Notes under the pieces: model-generated
The model's database searches: none
Told to the model about the DNA's origin: nothing
What the model saw: only the letters and a program-made list of their open reading frames with translations
Source of the DNA: Chara braunii
Lineage: Eukaryota > Streptophyta > Charophyceae > Charales > Characeae
DNA: 23,268 nucleotides
Reading direction: 5' to 3'
Assembly: GCA_003427395.1 (NCBI GenBank)
Contig: BFEA01000179.1
Location: forward strand, 468,601 to 491,868
Shown: in pieces, positions 1 to 9,070 of the stretch
Layout: each line of letters starts with the position of its first letter
Position numbering within the stretch: the first letter of the stretch is position 1
Program-made: the position numbers and the translations under genes

Positions 1-2
1 AG

Positions 3-647
3 CCATTCCAGCTGCAGATGCTGGCGTATTCGATCCCCACCTTGCCTGAGGCTTTCAACATTGCTCGGGCCATCCATCTCACTTATGCACCACTAGTTGG
101 TCCCGCGTCTCAGCCCGCCGTTGCCCACTCTGCCACTATTGCAGCCTCTCGCCCCTCCCAGCCTCGACAGTCCTCTACATTTCGTCGTGGCCCCCGTAGA
201 GGCTCTGGACGATCTCTCTCTCGTCGCTTGCATGCGCTGCTTCGTGACCCATCGAGCATTGATGACGACACTGCCTCAGGTGATTCTGCGAGTGACCCAG
301 ATCAGGGATCCGACCCTCAGTCCCCCACGGAGGATAACGCCTCTTCCCATGACGACCGTCTTGTCCGGGCCCTTTCCGCCCTCTTTCGACGTCAGCCTTT
401 ATCCTCCAGAACTCGCTCTACGGCCACTCAACTACCCCTCCCAGCGGGCTTTGTCTTCCCTCGCAGCCGCGTGACTATTGCTGAGAGTGAGGACCTTCGC
501 ACACGAGGCATCTGCACCCGCTGCCGCCTCGCCGGGCATACCTTCTCTACCTGCCCGTACGCAGACGCCCTCCAGAGTCACTTTGCACAGCAGGCTCGCC
601 CTCAGGCTGTTACCCCCATCTCGACCTCCAGCTCCGCAGCCACCTAG
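3..647 (+). CDS. gag: Gag C-terminal part of Ty3/gypsy element A (5' end outside window)
   Basis: The frame is open from the window edge, so the N-terminal Gag part lies upstream; the first ATG at 18 is probably internal. Counting from it, residues 40-140 are rich in Ser, Arg and Pro and look disordered. A canonical CX2CX4HX4C zinc knuckle (C166, C169, H174, C179; nt 513-554) identifies the nucleocapsid part, which in LTR retrotransposons binds the element RNA during packaging. The frame ends at TAG 645-647. Pol lies in the -1 frame and is already open from 491, so the two overlap by about 157 nt. That could reflect programmed frameshifting or decay; I see no canonical slippery heptamer, only a C5 run at 613-617. 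The GC-rich codon use contrasts with the AT-rich minus-strand elements further right. The knuckle is certain; calling it gypsy Gag rests on the pol that follows. Confidence 0.8.
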   Translation, partial: PFQLQMLAYSIPTLPEAFNIARAIHLTYAPLVGPASQPAVAHSATIAASRPSQPRQSSTFRRGPRRGSGRSLSRRLHALLRDPSSIDDDTASGDSASDPDQGSDPQSPTEDNASSHDDRLVRALSALFRRQPLSSRTRSTATQLPLPAGFVFPRSRVTIAESEDLRTRGICTRCRLAGHTFSTCPYADALQSHFAQQARPQAVTPISTSSSAAT

Positions 648-2254
648 CGGCGATCTCCCACCCCGCTGACCCTCCCACAGTAGCAGGCATACCCGCCCGC
701 GACTCTACCTTCGCGCCGCTTGCTACTCTTTCTGAGGACTCGGACCTGACTTCATCGTTGGTCACCCCTAGCGTCATTGACCCACTCTCTAGTGCCTCCA
801 CTTCTTCGCCTAGCGTCCCTCATGATCCTCCTCCTCCTCGTCCTCCTACTAGGCGTGCTCTTCGCACGGCGCGCTGCAGTGCTTCCCTCATTGCAACCGA
901 GGATATCATTGACTTCCTGGACCTTGAGTGTGTTAAGGTCCACCAGGAACGTCTCCGCCTTAAAGAGCGCACCCTGTCCGCAATGTCTCAGCGCCTACAC
1001 AACCCCGACCGCAGCTTACCGATTATTCCAGTGCGCCTCGGGACCTCTACTAGAGTGTATCGCGCACTATGGGACTCTGGCTGTACTGGCGACTTCATTT
1101 ATCCTCGCGTAGTTAAGGAGGCATCTCTCTATACATCCGCCTACCCTTCCACTGTCACTGTCACGCTTGGCGACAATTAGGCCAAATCATTCGTCGATTC
1201 AGTGGTGCCTGATCTTCCATTCTCCTTCCCCTTGCGGATGGCCCACAGCCTTCGCAAGGCCCCTCGGTTCCATGACCAATGGACCTTCGATGTCATGGAA
1301 ACCCTATATGATCTTGTTCTCGGCACTGCCTACTCCCATCAGTTCGCCCATGCTGGCCCCGATTGGACCCACGACGACCTCGTCCTCGACACCAAGGATG
1401 GGAAGCAATACCGTATTCCGTTGTTGGGCAAATCGGACTCTACATCTCCCTCTCCTGTCAATGTTGCCATCTTGACACCCACTCAGTTCCACCACATTGG
1501 TCCTCTTCGTCCCCCTACCCCACGAGGCCATGACACCATCTTCGTTGTTGTCTGCCGGTTGACTAAGCATGTTCACTTCCTCCCATGCAAGTATGCTAGT
1601 TCAACCAAAGACATCGCCTCCCTTTACTTCAACCGTATTGCCATCCATCACGGTCTTCCCACCAGCATCNTCTCTGATCGNGATCCCCGCTTTACTTCTC
1701 ATTTCTGGCGTGGACTCCATGAGATCTATGGCTCCGAGCTCCGCCTCTCCTCCTCCTATCACCCCCAGTCAGATGGACAGACCGAGGTCACCAACAAAAC
1801 TCTTGGGAGTATCCTCAAGAAGTTTGTTGAGAACGACTCTGATTGGGATCTACATCTTGCTCACGCAGAGATTGCTTATAACCATGCTATTTCTCCTGCC
1901 ACTGACATGTCTCCCTACTACTGTGACTTGGGATACCATCCCCGAGTCCCATCTGACCTTCTTCGTCCATCTCAGATCCATCCCGACACCAAATGCCCTG
2001 CCCTCGATGACTGGGTAAAGGAGATGGATGCGCTCATTAGCAAGGCTCGCGAGAGCATTGCTAACTCCCAAACTCGCATGGCCACTCGCGCTAACCGCTC
2101 TCGCATCGACCATCCCTTCAAAGTTGGCGACGAGGTTCTTGTCGACGCACGTCACTTCCAGCCCGAAGCTGACACACTTCGGAAATTCAGACGTCGATAC
2201 ATTCGTCCGTGCACCATTCTTGCACCTGCCGGACCCAATCATGACTGTCCGTGA
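491..2254 (+). pseudogene. pol: Pol of element A: retropepsin joined directly to integrase; RT and RNase H absent
   Basis: One frame runs from 491 to 2254, broken only by TAG 1178-1180, which one C-to-T change from CAG would explain. The retropepsin shows the active-site motif ALWDSGCTGDF near 1066-1098 and a YDLVLG segment near 1310. About 50 codons later the frame is already in the integrase core (RGHDTIFVVV, then SD-R-DPRF, then SDGQTEV). RT, RNase H, the integrase HHCC finger and the first catalytic Asp are therefore missing. The Asp at 1676-1678 and the Glu at 1784-1786 have exactly 35 residues between them, the classical D(35)E spacing. N at 1670 and 1681 makes two codons ambiguous. The internal deletion keeps the reading frame. 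The relic cannot encode reverse transcriptase and could move only with help from another copy. Confidence 0.85.
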
Positions 2255-2787
2255 AGCTCCCCGATTCCATGTGCCGCGCTAACTTACATGATGTGTTCCA
2301 TGTATCTCTTTTGCGCCCCTTCAGACGGTCTCCCCCAGAGTTCCATGGTCGACCGTACCCTCGCCCCTCTCCCATCATCATTGAGGGTCACAAGGAGTTT
2401 GTCGTCTCTGATATTGCGTCCCGGCGTATGACTCATGGTGACCCTCCCCGCCTCGAGTATCTCATTCGATGGAAGGGTTATCCTGACGAGGAGTCTACTT
2501 GGGAGCCTCTTGAGCACCTGAAGCATGCTATGACTTTCGTGCGTGCTTACGATCGTGCTCATCCTTTCCCTTCATCATCCTCCTCTCCTACTTCTCGCCC
2601 TTCTGCTACTGACCCCTCTATCTCTGCGACCACTAACATTCCCCCACCTCCATCGATGGGTCCTCCTGCTCCACCGGTACCCGCCTCAGGTCCTCCTTCC
2701 CCTGTGGCTGTGGTTCTGCCTGTTGTTGCAGTTCATTCCTCTCGCCCTCAGCGTACCCATCGACTTCCTTCTCGTTTTCGTGACTGA
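2251..2787 (+). pseudogene. pol: Integrase C-terminus with chromodomain, element A
   Basis: This continues the integrase after a frame change (1-nt loss or 2-nt gain) near 2240-2255. It opens with the usual gypsy segment LHDVFHVSLLRPF. A chromodomain occupies about residues 48-101 (nt 2392-2553) and contains LEYLIRWKGYPDEESTWEP, the aromatic and WKGY core seen in chromovirus integrases. In chromoviruses this domain directs integration to chromatin bearing particular histone marks. A Pro/Ser-rich tail follows, ending in RPQRTHRLPSRFRD and TGA at 2785-2787, a normal gypsy polyprotein end. The listed start is simply where the shifted frame takes over; it is not a true initiation site. The chromodomain itself looks intact. 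Confidence 0.88.
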
Positions 2788-3609
2788 TCTATATCCCCCA
2801 TACGCTCTTTATTTTTTACCATTCCTGGACACTTATGCAGCAACTCCCGGTTTCAGCTTCTGCATTCGGCTTCTACATTCGACTTTCGACCTAAGTGCTT
2901 CTCCTCAGTACCAGAGTACCTGTCGCATTGTTTCGGACTTCTACTCGGTTCTTGTGGTACTCATACTTCATCCTGGCTACTTCGGCTCGACTTCAGTCTA
3001 GAGACCCATCAGTTGGACTACTTCACTTGTTTGGCTACAGAGTCCCCATCATTCCCACCTATCCACCACCCTCGAGCTTACCCTTCAGTCGCATGATGAC
3101 CCCTATTTTCCCTGTCTATGTGGGTGTNTCCGCTTGCCGCCCTTCTGCCTTACCTTATGCTGCACGCCCTCCTCTGGAGTGTACGTTTTCCTTGCTCGTG
3201 GCTTCTGGCCACATGTCTATGCCGGCATAGCCCTCTCTCCTTCCAGGCTCACCTTATGTGTGCTCCCTTGTGTGAGTGTCTTTCCCCCCTTTCAGTTGGC
3301 GGTACCCGTTTGATGGTTTCCATTGAGCCCGGTGTCGTGCTGTTACTCTCCCTCTGAGCCTGATGACCCTTACCTGGTTGTGTGGGTGCCCCTTGGAGTT
3401 TACTCTGAGAGCTGTACCTGCCGCCTTCCCACCCATTCCTACCCCTGCCATGCGACTGAGTTCCCTTCTCCTTTGTTCAGGTATTGTGCATTGTGTACAG
3501 GGCACGTGAAACTGTGCCACATTGGTTTTCGACTTAGAACATTGGTTTAGTTATTCTTTGGCCTTTAGGGCCCTGGGGTTGATTTATATCCAGCCTATTT
3601 GGCTCATGA
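2788..3609. other. Non-coding 3' region of element A; LTR edge not located
   Basis: This pyrimidine-rich stretch follows the polyprotein stop. I see no conserved protein in any frame and no clear polypurine tract or TG...CA boundary, so I do not place the 3' LTR although it should lie here or just beyond. A single N sits at 3128. Short open frames on the plus strand are by-products of the skewed composition. Confidence 0.4.
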
Positions 3610-3708
3610 GACATTTTTTTCTTTCTTGGTCGACACAGGTCTGACATTTTTCTCTTTCTTGGCCGACACAGGTTAGACATTTTTCTCTTTCTGGGTCGAC
3701 ACAGACCA
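3610..3708 (+). repeat. Three tandem copies of a 33-bp unit
   Basis: Copies lie at 3610-3642, 3643-3675 and 3676-3708, each exactly 33 nt, and a fourth begins at 3709 (GACATTGTTG). Each reads GACATTTTT, then CTTTCT, then TGG or GGG, then a YCGACACAG segment. Differences are mostly point changes. Short tandem arrays of this kind are common in LTR U3 regions, where they can act as enhancers, but the link to an LTR is inferred only from position. Confidence 0.85.
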
Positions 3709-3912
3709 GACATTGTTGTTTAGATTAGGCTTGAGGCTTAGTCTGCATTGCATCCCTTTTCCTGCATGGAGCTTGCTCCGCTTCTAGGATTGTTCTTTTG
3801 CCGTTCCTTTTGGGTTTCCGCTATTTCAGCGGATAGCGTGTTTGATGTATCGCTTGATCCATTCACAGGTCCGAGGATCGTGGAGCGGTACCCCTACGGC
3901 CCAGCAGTGAGG

Positions 3913-4009
3913 CCGGACCAGTTTCAGGCCGTCGGCCTGACCCTGGTCCGGTACCAGGTTGTCCCGTTCCTGGACCTAGGCCGGTATATCACTTCGGCCT
4001 AGGCCCAGG
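3913..4009. repeat. Two adjacent GC-rich hairpins
   Basis: Hairpin 1: CCGGACCAG (3913-3921) pairs with CTGGTCCGG (3943-3951), and inside it TCAGGCC (3924-3930) pairs with GGCCTGA (3934-3940) around a 3-nt loop, with one 2x2 internal loop. Hairpin 2: CCTGG (3969-3973) plus CCTAGGCCG (3975-3983) pair with CGGCCTAGG (3995-4003) plus CCAGG (4005-4009), with one mismatch and an 11-nt loop. Both lie 3' of element A. Their role is unknown. Confidence 0.85.
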
Positions 4010-4022
4010 GCGGAAGGTTGAT

Positions 4023-4093
4023 TCATTCTGATGTTCGTTCATTGGTTGGCCGGACTGGACCTTCATTCAGTTGCTGCTTCTTGTGTGTGTCCA

Positions 4094-4158
<65 letters not shown>

Positions 4159-4682
4159 TCCGCACGTGCCCGCCGCACGTGCGTCACACTGTAACCCTCC
4201 CAATCTCGCGCCCTGTCTCGGATCTCCTAGGCTAGTGGCCTCTCCGCCCTCCTTGTCCATAATGGTAGCGTTTGCATCCATTCATCCCTTCGTATTCCCT
4301 GCTCATGCATGAATCTCTCAAACGCAGGGATGAACTCCTCAGCATTCCCTACCTCCAGGCGGATCGGTACACCATCTGTCCCCACTGGCGAAGGCCTCAG
4401 CCCCTGCATCCTCACCTCCACCTCCTGCCAAGTCTGAACCTCCCGACGGATCCGTGCAATGGGCTCCTCAAATCACGCCACTCCTCTCAATCTCCGCATC
4501 ATCTCTGATACGGTCCACCTCCTCTGACTCGCATGACTCCGAAAGTCATCCAGAAAGAGCTCTATGTCCCCACCATAGTATACATGTGTGTGCTCTCTCT
4601 GGGAAAATTTATGCCGCTCATATCCCCCTGATGCCCCTAATGGTCTCCGTGGTGGTCGTGCCTCCCTCCCTCCTCTCGGCAT
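4023..4682 (-). pseudogene. Gag-like capsid ORF of fragment B, with an Arg-Glu repeat tail
   Basis: One minus-strand frame runs from ATG 4680-4682 to TGA 4023-4025 (about 220 codons). It is broken by TGA 4473-4475 and TAG 4227-4229; each would be a sense codon before a single C-to-T change. The N-terminal part contains DIELFLDDFRSHASQRRW, the helical opening of a gypsy capsid, followed by FEEPIARIRREVQTW and, further on, EEFIPAFERFMHEQGIRRDEW. The (GA)27 tract encodes about 18 residues of alternating Arg-Glu. The start is supported by a pyrimidine-rich CAG ending at 4705, 22 nt before the ATG. The opening resembles that of the Gag-like ORF ending at 6816. No zinc knuckle is seen before the stop. 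It is probably a retroelement capsid relic that lies downstream of an integrase rather than upstream of protease. Confidence 0.65.
4099..4152 (+). repeat. (TC)27 microsatellite inside the Gag-like frame
   Basis: This is an uninterrupted 54-bp dinucleotide run. Both flanks carry CCATCTCC (4091-4098 and 4154-4161). On the minus strand 54 nt is a multiple of three, so the run inserts Arg-Glu pairs without shifting the Gag-like frame. The palindrome GCACGTGC occurs twice just to the right (4162-4169 and 4175-4182). Confidence 0.97.
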
Positions 4683-4704
4683 GGCTGTCTTCGAAAAGTC
4701 AGAC

Positions 4705-4897
4705 CTGCATAACAGGCGAAGGAGACAACAGACATACAATGGGGTAAGCGAACAGGTGATACGTAGCAAGCCCCGATCACTCCCAGACATGTACACCCTG
4801 TCCATACATTCTAATATCTCATTATTTCTAGGACTTGTCTAAAAATACTTATTATCTACGTAGGGTCATATTTATGGGGTTAGGTCATTTTTCTCAC
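4705..4897 (-). other. Intron-like interval between integrase tail and Gag-like ORF (fragment B)
   Basis: On the minus strand the integrase tail ends ...AGAGAAGAG and is followed by GTGAGA (GT at 4897). The interval is 193 nt and ends in a pyrimidine-rich stretch and CAG at 4705. Joining the edges would give GAG-GTC-TGA, a pol stop 16-18 nt before the Gag-like ATG. The interval at 9071-9218 has the same layout. Splice use is inferred from the ends and from the repeated arrangement; it is not demonstrated. Confidence 0.45.
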
Positions 4898-5140
4898 CTC
4901 TTCTCTTGCCACAAACTTCTTAAGCCTCATTCCTGATACCCAATCTTTCCATTCTGTCCCATCCAACTCTTCAACTTGGTAGGCGTTAAAATCCCCACAT
5001 CGTACGATCCGATATGCCCCAGCTATCTCTTGTCGAATTTTCTTAATCACTATTTCTCTAAGGATGAGTCGTATAATAATACGACATCCCTTACCGCCAA
5101 AGGTATCTTATGTATGCGTCTGATCCCATCGAGCCTTATT
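4898..5140 (-). pseudogene. pol: Integrase C-terminal domain fragment of B
   Basis: In minus-strand order, pieces in different frames read NKARWDQTH, then DVVLLYDSSLEK, then a broken segment with stops, then AYQVEELDGTEWKDWVSG and RLKKFVAREE. This is the SH3-like C-terminal domain of a gypsy integrase. The same blocks occur in the integrase at 9219-10640 (DEVLLYDSSLEK, GAYELEK, RLKKFKVRQE), so the two are related but diverged copies. At least two stops and two frameshifts are present. The catalytic core is not detectable further right, so this is a truncated 3' piece. It ends exactly where the intron-like interval begins. Confidence 0.7.
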
Positions 5141-5368
5141 TTCTATGCGGTTTGAAGACCCTCACTGTCCCCCTTGGTGCGTTTATACTGCCATAATTTT
5201 AACCTCAGTCTCCCACATATTCAAAAATAGTGATATCGACGAAAGATTATTCCATATGACTCCAAGTGGGGATACTGGATTTGTACTACAGTTACATAGG
5301 TCACCAAGGAACATAATGATAGCCGCTCCCCCCAACTTTAAACTTTATTTGCCAGGATCTTGTTGGGT

Positions 5369-5411
5369 GTCCTAAGAGTTAGGAATCAAAATTGAATCCT
5401 ACTCTTTGGAC
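5369..5411. repeat. Long quasi-palindrome
   Basis: The arms 5369-5387 (GTCCTAAGAGTTAGGAATC) and 5394-5411 (GAATCCTACTCTTTGGAC) pair around a 6-nt loop, with about 16 base pairs, two mismatches and one bulge. Neighbouring inverted repeats are GAGACT/AGTCTC near 5658-5676 and AGGCTT (5770-5775)/AAGCCT (5785-5790). Confidence 0.85.
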
Positions 5412-5842
5412 GTGGGTCTTGACCTAAGTCAAATTTTACCATCCCATCCGAAGTCTAATGCGAGGGGATCGACAACCTCGGTCTCAACCCACCACAGTCG
5501 GTTGATCAAGTCGGATCTGCGGCCCACCGTTTTGCTATTCTAACGATGGTACCCGTATTGGTTATGCAATACAATGATAAAATCCTCCTATCAAAATATC
5601 TAGACCTGACTCTTGATCTCTCCGATATTTACCTGAACCAATCCCGTCATCAAGGAGACTCCCCTCAAGTCTCAGCTCCAGACTGTGATCGGAAGGTCCG
5701 CTGCCTGGTTATCCTTGGTCAGCAACCCACGCTGGGAGTTACGTCCCAATGAAGTCAATTTTTCACCATAGGCTTGGTAATTTTAAGCCTCTCAAACTGA
5801 CCTCCTAGAGTGGATGAACGATGATCATAAAAATATACATAT

Positions 5843-5891
5843 AAAAAACAATTTGACCAAATAATTTTCCTCCCCTCGTCAATTGTTTTTT
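5843..5891. repeat. Inverted repeat, 14 bp with one bulge
   Basis: AAAAAACAATTTGAC (5843-5857) pairs with GTCAATTGTTTTTT (5878-5891) across a 20-nt loop. The single unpaired base is one T. Confidence 0.85.
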
Positions 5892-6009
5892 AATGGGTGA
5901 ATAACCTCATTGAATGTATACATGAAAGAAAAACATTTTCACTAGTAAAAATGATTTAACACGATTGTCATATTTTGATCGAGGGGCACCGTCAGAGCCA
6001 CTTAGGGGT

Positions 6010-6048
6010 TGTGTCTACCGGACCTTGATCAAAGGCTGGACAGACACA
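6010..6048. repeat. Nested quasi-palindrome
   Basis: TGTGTCT (6010-6016) pairs perfectly with AGACACA (6042-6048). Inside lie a near-complementary CCGG/CTGG pair and the 8-bp palindrome TTGATCAA (6025-6032), giving a hairpin of nearly 40 nt. Confidence 0.8.
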
Positions 6049-6098
6049 CGTCTCGAGGAACATTTATTTCAATCATAACATACATTTCCCTGACTCGC

Positions 6099-6168
6099 AG
6101 GGTTTTTCATACGTATAATTGTTTTTTTGACTTTTTCAGGGTTTTTCAAGTTTTTAGGGTCTTTTTCA
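6099..6168 (+). repeat. Three direct copies of AGGGTTTTTCA
   Basis: Copies lie at 6099-6109 and 6138-6148 (identical) and at 6156-6168 (one C and one T added). Spacing is irregular. The function is unknown; the motif is not a telomere repeat. Confidence 0.7.
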
Positions 6169-6815
6169 AAAATATATAGGACAAAGCATGGAAAGACTGA
6201 CAACAAAGCAAAGCATTTTCAGACTGTAAACGTCACATTTCACCCTATCATTCTTGAACACTTAGGCGTTTTTCTGAGCATCCTAGTTCAAGACTTGATA
6301 GCATAGTTGACATACACGTCCAAGATACATATTTCATCAATCAAAACCAGACACTGGACCACCTCAATTGTGAAAGTGAAAGTGCTCATGTTCGCCATAG
6401 GTATACCTCATAGATGAATTTAAGACAAAGAAAACTCAGATGAACACAAAGTTAAGACTAAGACAACTCATCACTCAAACTGAAACATGGAATCCCATGA
6501 CAAAAATGAGTCACAGGTCTCACATATCCTCCACCACTAAGGTACAAAAATGTCGATTCAGAAAAATATAAGAGATACAACGAAAATCTCATAAGCCTAA
6601 CAATAAAAAATAACGGAGCACACACTCCATGACGTACTCCAAACATCCTACCCAATGCTTCATCTTAAGAAGAAAAAATAACATACTCACTACAGTCCTC
6701 CTTCTATATTTAATTACTAATATACAGTGTCTCACTTGGAGAAAAGAAAAACGTAAGAATCCTATCTCAGAGGCTCAAGAGAGATCACAAGGTATCATCC
6801 TATGAATGAATTACC

Positions 6816-9045
6816 TTAATCTTTTAAGGTGAGCCCCAACTGTTCATATAATTGCACTATGAACCCTTCCTTGACCGTCTTAATCAAGTTGTCTCTTCTA
6901 TCAATGAGTCTGTTGTTCTCATCCAGATCAACTAGCCTTTTTTTCCTATCTATCTTAAATCCAGGACAGTCATCCCTCCTATGAACTCCTTTCATATAAT
7001 GCCAACACAATTTTCTCTCCTCCTCCTTTGTTCTCTTGCCAAGAGGCAGAAGAGGTGGAGATATCATCTCACTTTCACTCTTTCCTTCTCCCACCATCTC
7101 ATAACAAGGTCTTTTTTTATTATCCCTCGACTCACATTTATTTTTAAGTCTCTTAGGTGACAACGGTTCGATATAGTCCTTGACACGGGTTGAGGTGATG
7201 ACCGTGGCCTGATCGTCGCCTTCCCTTGCTTACCCCAACACTCCTTCTGTAATCCCACCCGAACTCTGCCCAGATGTCAAAAGTATCCCTGTAACATTCT
7301 TGTTCTGCAAACCCTTGTCCGCCTTTCTTTTCAATAATCTTGGTGAGCGTCTCTGCTCCCCCTGCCTGACTAACCATCTTGAATCCGTCCACCTTCTTTT
7401 CCATTTTCGTCCATCTTTCCTCCCATTTCTTACTTTTCTTCTTCCTACCCTCCTTTTCAACCCCCATTTCCTTTTCCTGCTCACCGATCTTCCCTTCCAA
7501 TTTGCCAACCCATTTTTTCAACTTTTCTCTCACCATTTTCTCTCTCTGTACTTCCTTACATTTGTTGTTAAAAGCAGTGTTTAATGCTCCCACCTTTAGC
7601 TCTAACTTCTCCTGTTCAACTTTTGCCTTTCCCAATTCAGTTTTCAAACTTGTCATCCCCTTCTCCATTTTTTCCATTTATACATCTCTGTTTCCTTCTC
7701 TCTTCCTCAGTCTCTGAATTTCTTTCAGAATTTCAGGGACATGACTTGCCGCCCCCTGTGTGAGCAACTCCGTCTTTTTCCTTACCCTGTTTTGGAGTTC
7801 TTGCATAAGGATCTCCAATCCTCTTTCCCTTCCTTCCTTTTTTCTCTCTTCTTCCGCCTTTTCCAACTTGTCCACCACATTTGCCCCTTCTTCGAGGAAC
7901 CACTCACAATCCTCCCTGAGCATTTCATGCAGCCGGATCAGTCTGTTTACATCTGAAGCCAGCTTGGAACTGACCACTATTTCTGATGGTAGTATTTTTT
8001 AAAGCTTCATGCCCTAGGGGGCGTCTGTAGGCAATTCATTTTGTTTTAGTAATTCGACCGCCTGATTTCTCCATTCCCTGTTGTGCTCCCCCATTTTCTC
8101 TCTTTCTTCCTTAGTCAACCTCCTTGATCCCTGCTCCTTGGGACTCCTTAGGAGGTTTTCCTTACGCAGTCACCTCAATATCTCTGCCTGGCAGCTCTGC
8201 CTCACTCGCTTCTTCCTTATCCTCTTCCCTTTCTTTTCTTTCTTTCATCATGACATCTTCCTTTTTTTCGTTAAGGGGCATGCCCTTCTCTTTTATCTTT
8301 CTTTCAGTGCATCTCCCTTTCCTCGGGATTTTATCATTCTTTACTGAGCCACTTCCTTCCTGAGTCACTCTCCTTGCTCTGTCATTCTCTTGCTGGGGAG
8401 ATACATCACCTTCTTTGGCCTTCTGTCGAGTCTTTCTATCCACCTTTTCTCCTCTTCTTCCAATCCACAATCCCTGTTTTTGAAGTAGCTGTCTTTTATT
8501 CTGCCTTTGCACAACAAAGGGATAGCCCTTCCTCAACTTAACAAGAAATCCTCCTCAAGTGTCTAATTCCTCCCCGATTTCCCTCATTGTTTCGTACTCC
8601 CTTGGGGCCACCTTCTTCATCATATGCTCCAGTTTTTCTTCCTCCTCCCATTGCCTCTTCTCAGCATAGAGGTCGATGCTTTCCTTAAAATCTTCCAAGT
8701 TGGTCTCATCGAAGATGATATCATCCTCAATCTCATCTCTCCTCAAATCTTCATATTTTGCCCATATTTCTGCTTTGAACGTCATCCACCCCAAACAATC
8801 AGTTGCCATCTCCTCCATCGTCTCTCCACACTCTCTTATCCCTGTCACATTCTTCAACATGGTTTATGTATCCCATTCCCTTCTGAAGGCATGATCCTTA
8901 AACTCCCTCAGAAACAACCTCAAATTATCTCTTTTCTTGGACGCCGGTATCCCTTCAGAATTCTTCGATACCTGCTGCATCCTTCTTCGTCCTCTCTTCC
9001 AGGGATTGGCCTGGAAGGCCCCGCCACCCCTCCCTTTTGTGACAT
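6816..9045 (-). pseudogene. Second Gag-like ORF: capsid, long coiled coil, degenerate zinc knuckle
   Basis: The ATG at 9043-9045 lies 25 nt after a CAG at 9071-9073. In minus-strand order: a Gly/Pro-rich start (GPSRPIPGRED); a capsid-like block with NLRLFLREFKDHAFRREWD, LGWMTFKAEIWAKYEDL and NLEDFKESIDLYAEKRQW; a Lys/Glu-rich region; a long heptad-like coiled-coil stretch (about 7980-7370); and a C-terminal CX2YX4HX4C motif (6966-7007), a CCHC knuckle whose second Cys has become Tyr (TAT, one step from TGT). It ends at TAA 6816-6818. Lesions include frameshifts near 8990, 8165 and 7220 and stops at 8555, 8014, 7999 and 7678. At about 740 codons it is long for Gag. No protease or RT follows. 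It lies just downstream of an integrase, as fragment B does. Confidence 0.7.
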
Positions 9046-9070
9046 GGCTACTTGTCCCACAAGATCACGC

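Larger units (their letters stand above)
5141..6815. other. AT-rich non-coding stretch, possibly containing an LTR
   Basis: No conserved protein is visible in any frame. The stretch holds several quasi-palindromes (listed separately) and three copies of AGGGTTTTTCA or a close variant. On the minus strand a purine run AGAAGGAGGA (about 6705-6714), shortly after the Gag-like stop at 6816, is followed by TGTAGTGAG. It would fit a polypurine tract and LTR start for the large minus-strand element, but I could not match this sequence to a second LTR, so it stays a lead. Confidence 0.35.

Noticed and set aside
1670-3128. Biological meaning of the three N positions
   Set aside because: Single scattered ambiguous bases at 1670, 1681 and 3128 most likely reflect consensus calling over repeated copies, not biology.
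2788-4090. 3' LTR of element A
   Set aside because: Expected by position, but no polypurine tract or TG...CA edges can be fixed and the 5' LTR is outside the window.
4063-4281. 72-codon minus-strand ORF with an Arg-Glu repeat
   Set aside because: It lies in another frame than the capsid-like blocks; the repeat is just (GA)n, which stays open in several frames.
6458-6655. 65-codon minus-strand ORF
   Set aside because: No similarity to anything recognisable, AT-rich surroundings, and position in a probable LTR or 3' untranslated stretch.
7300-8363. Several plus-strand ORFs rich in Phe, Leu and Ser
   Set aside because: They are antisense to the Lys/Glu-rich Gag-like ORF; the peptides are the mirror of purine-rich coding sequence and have no domain.
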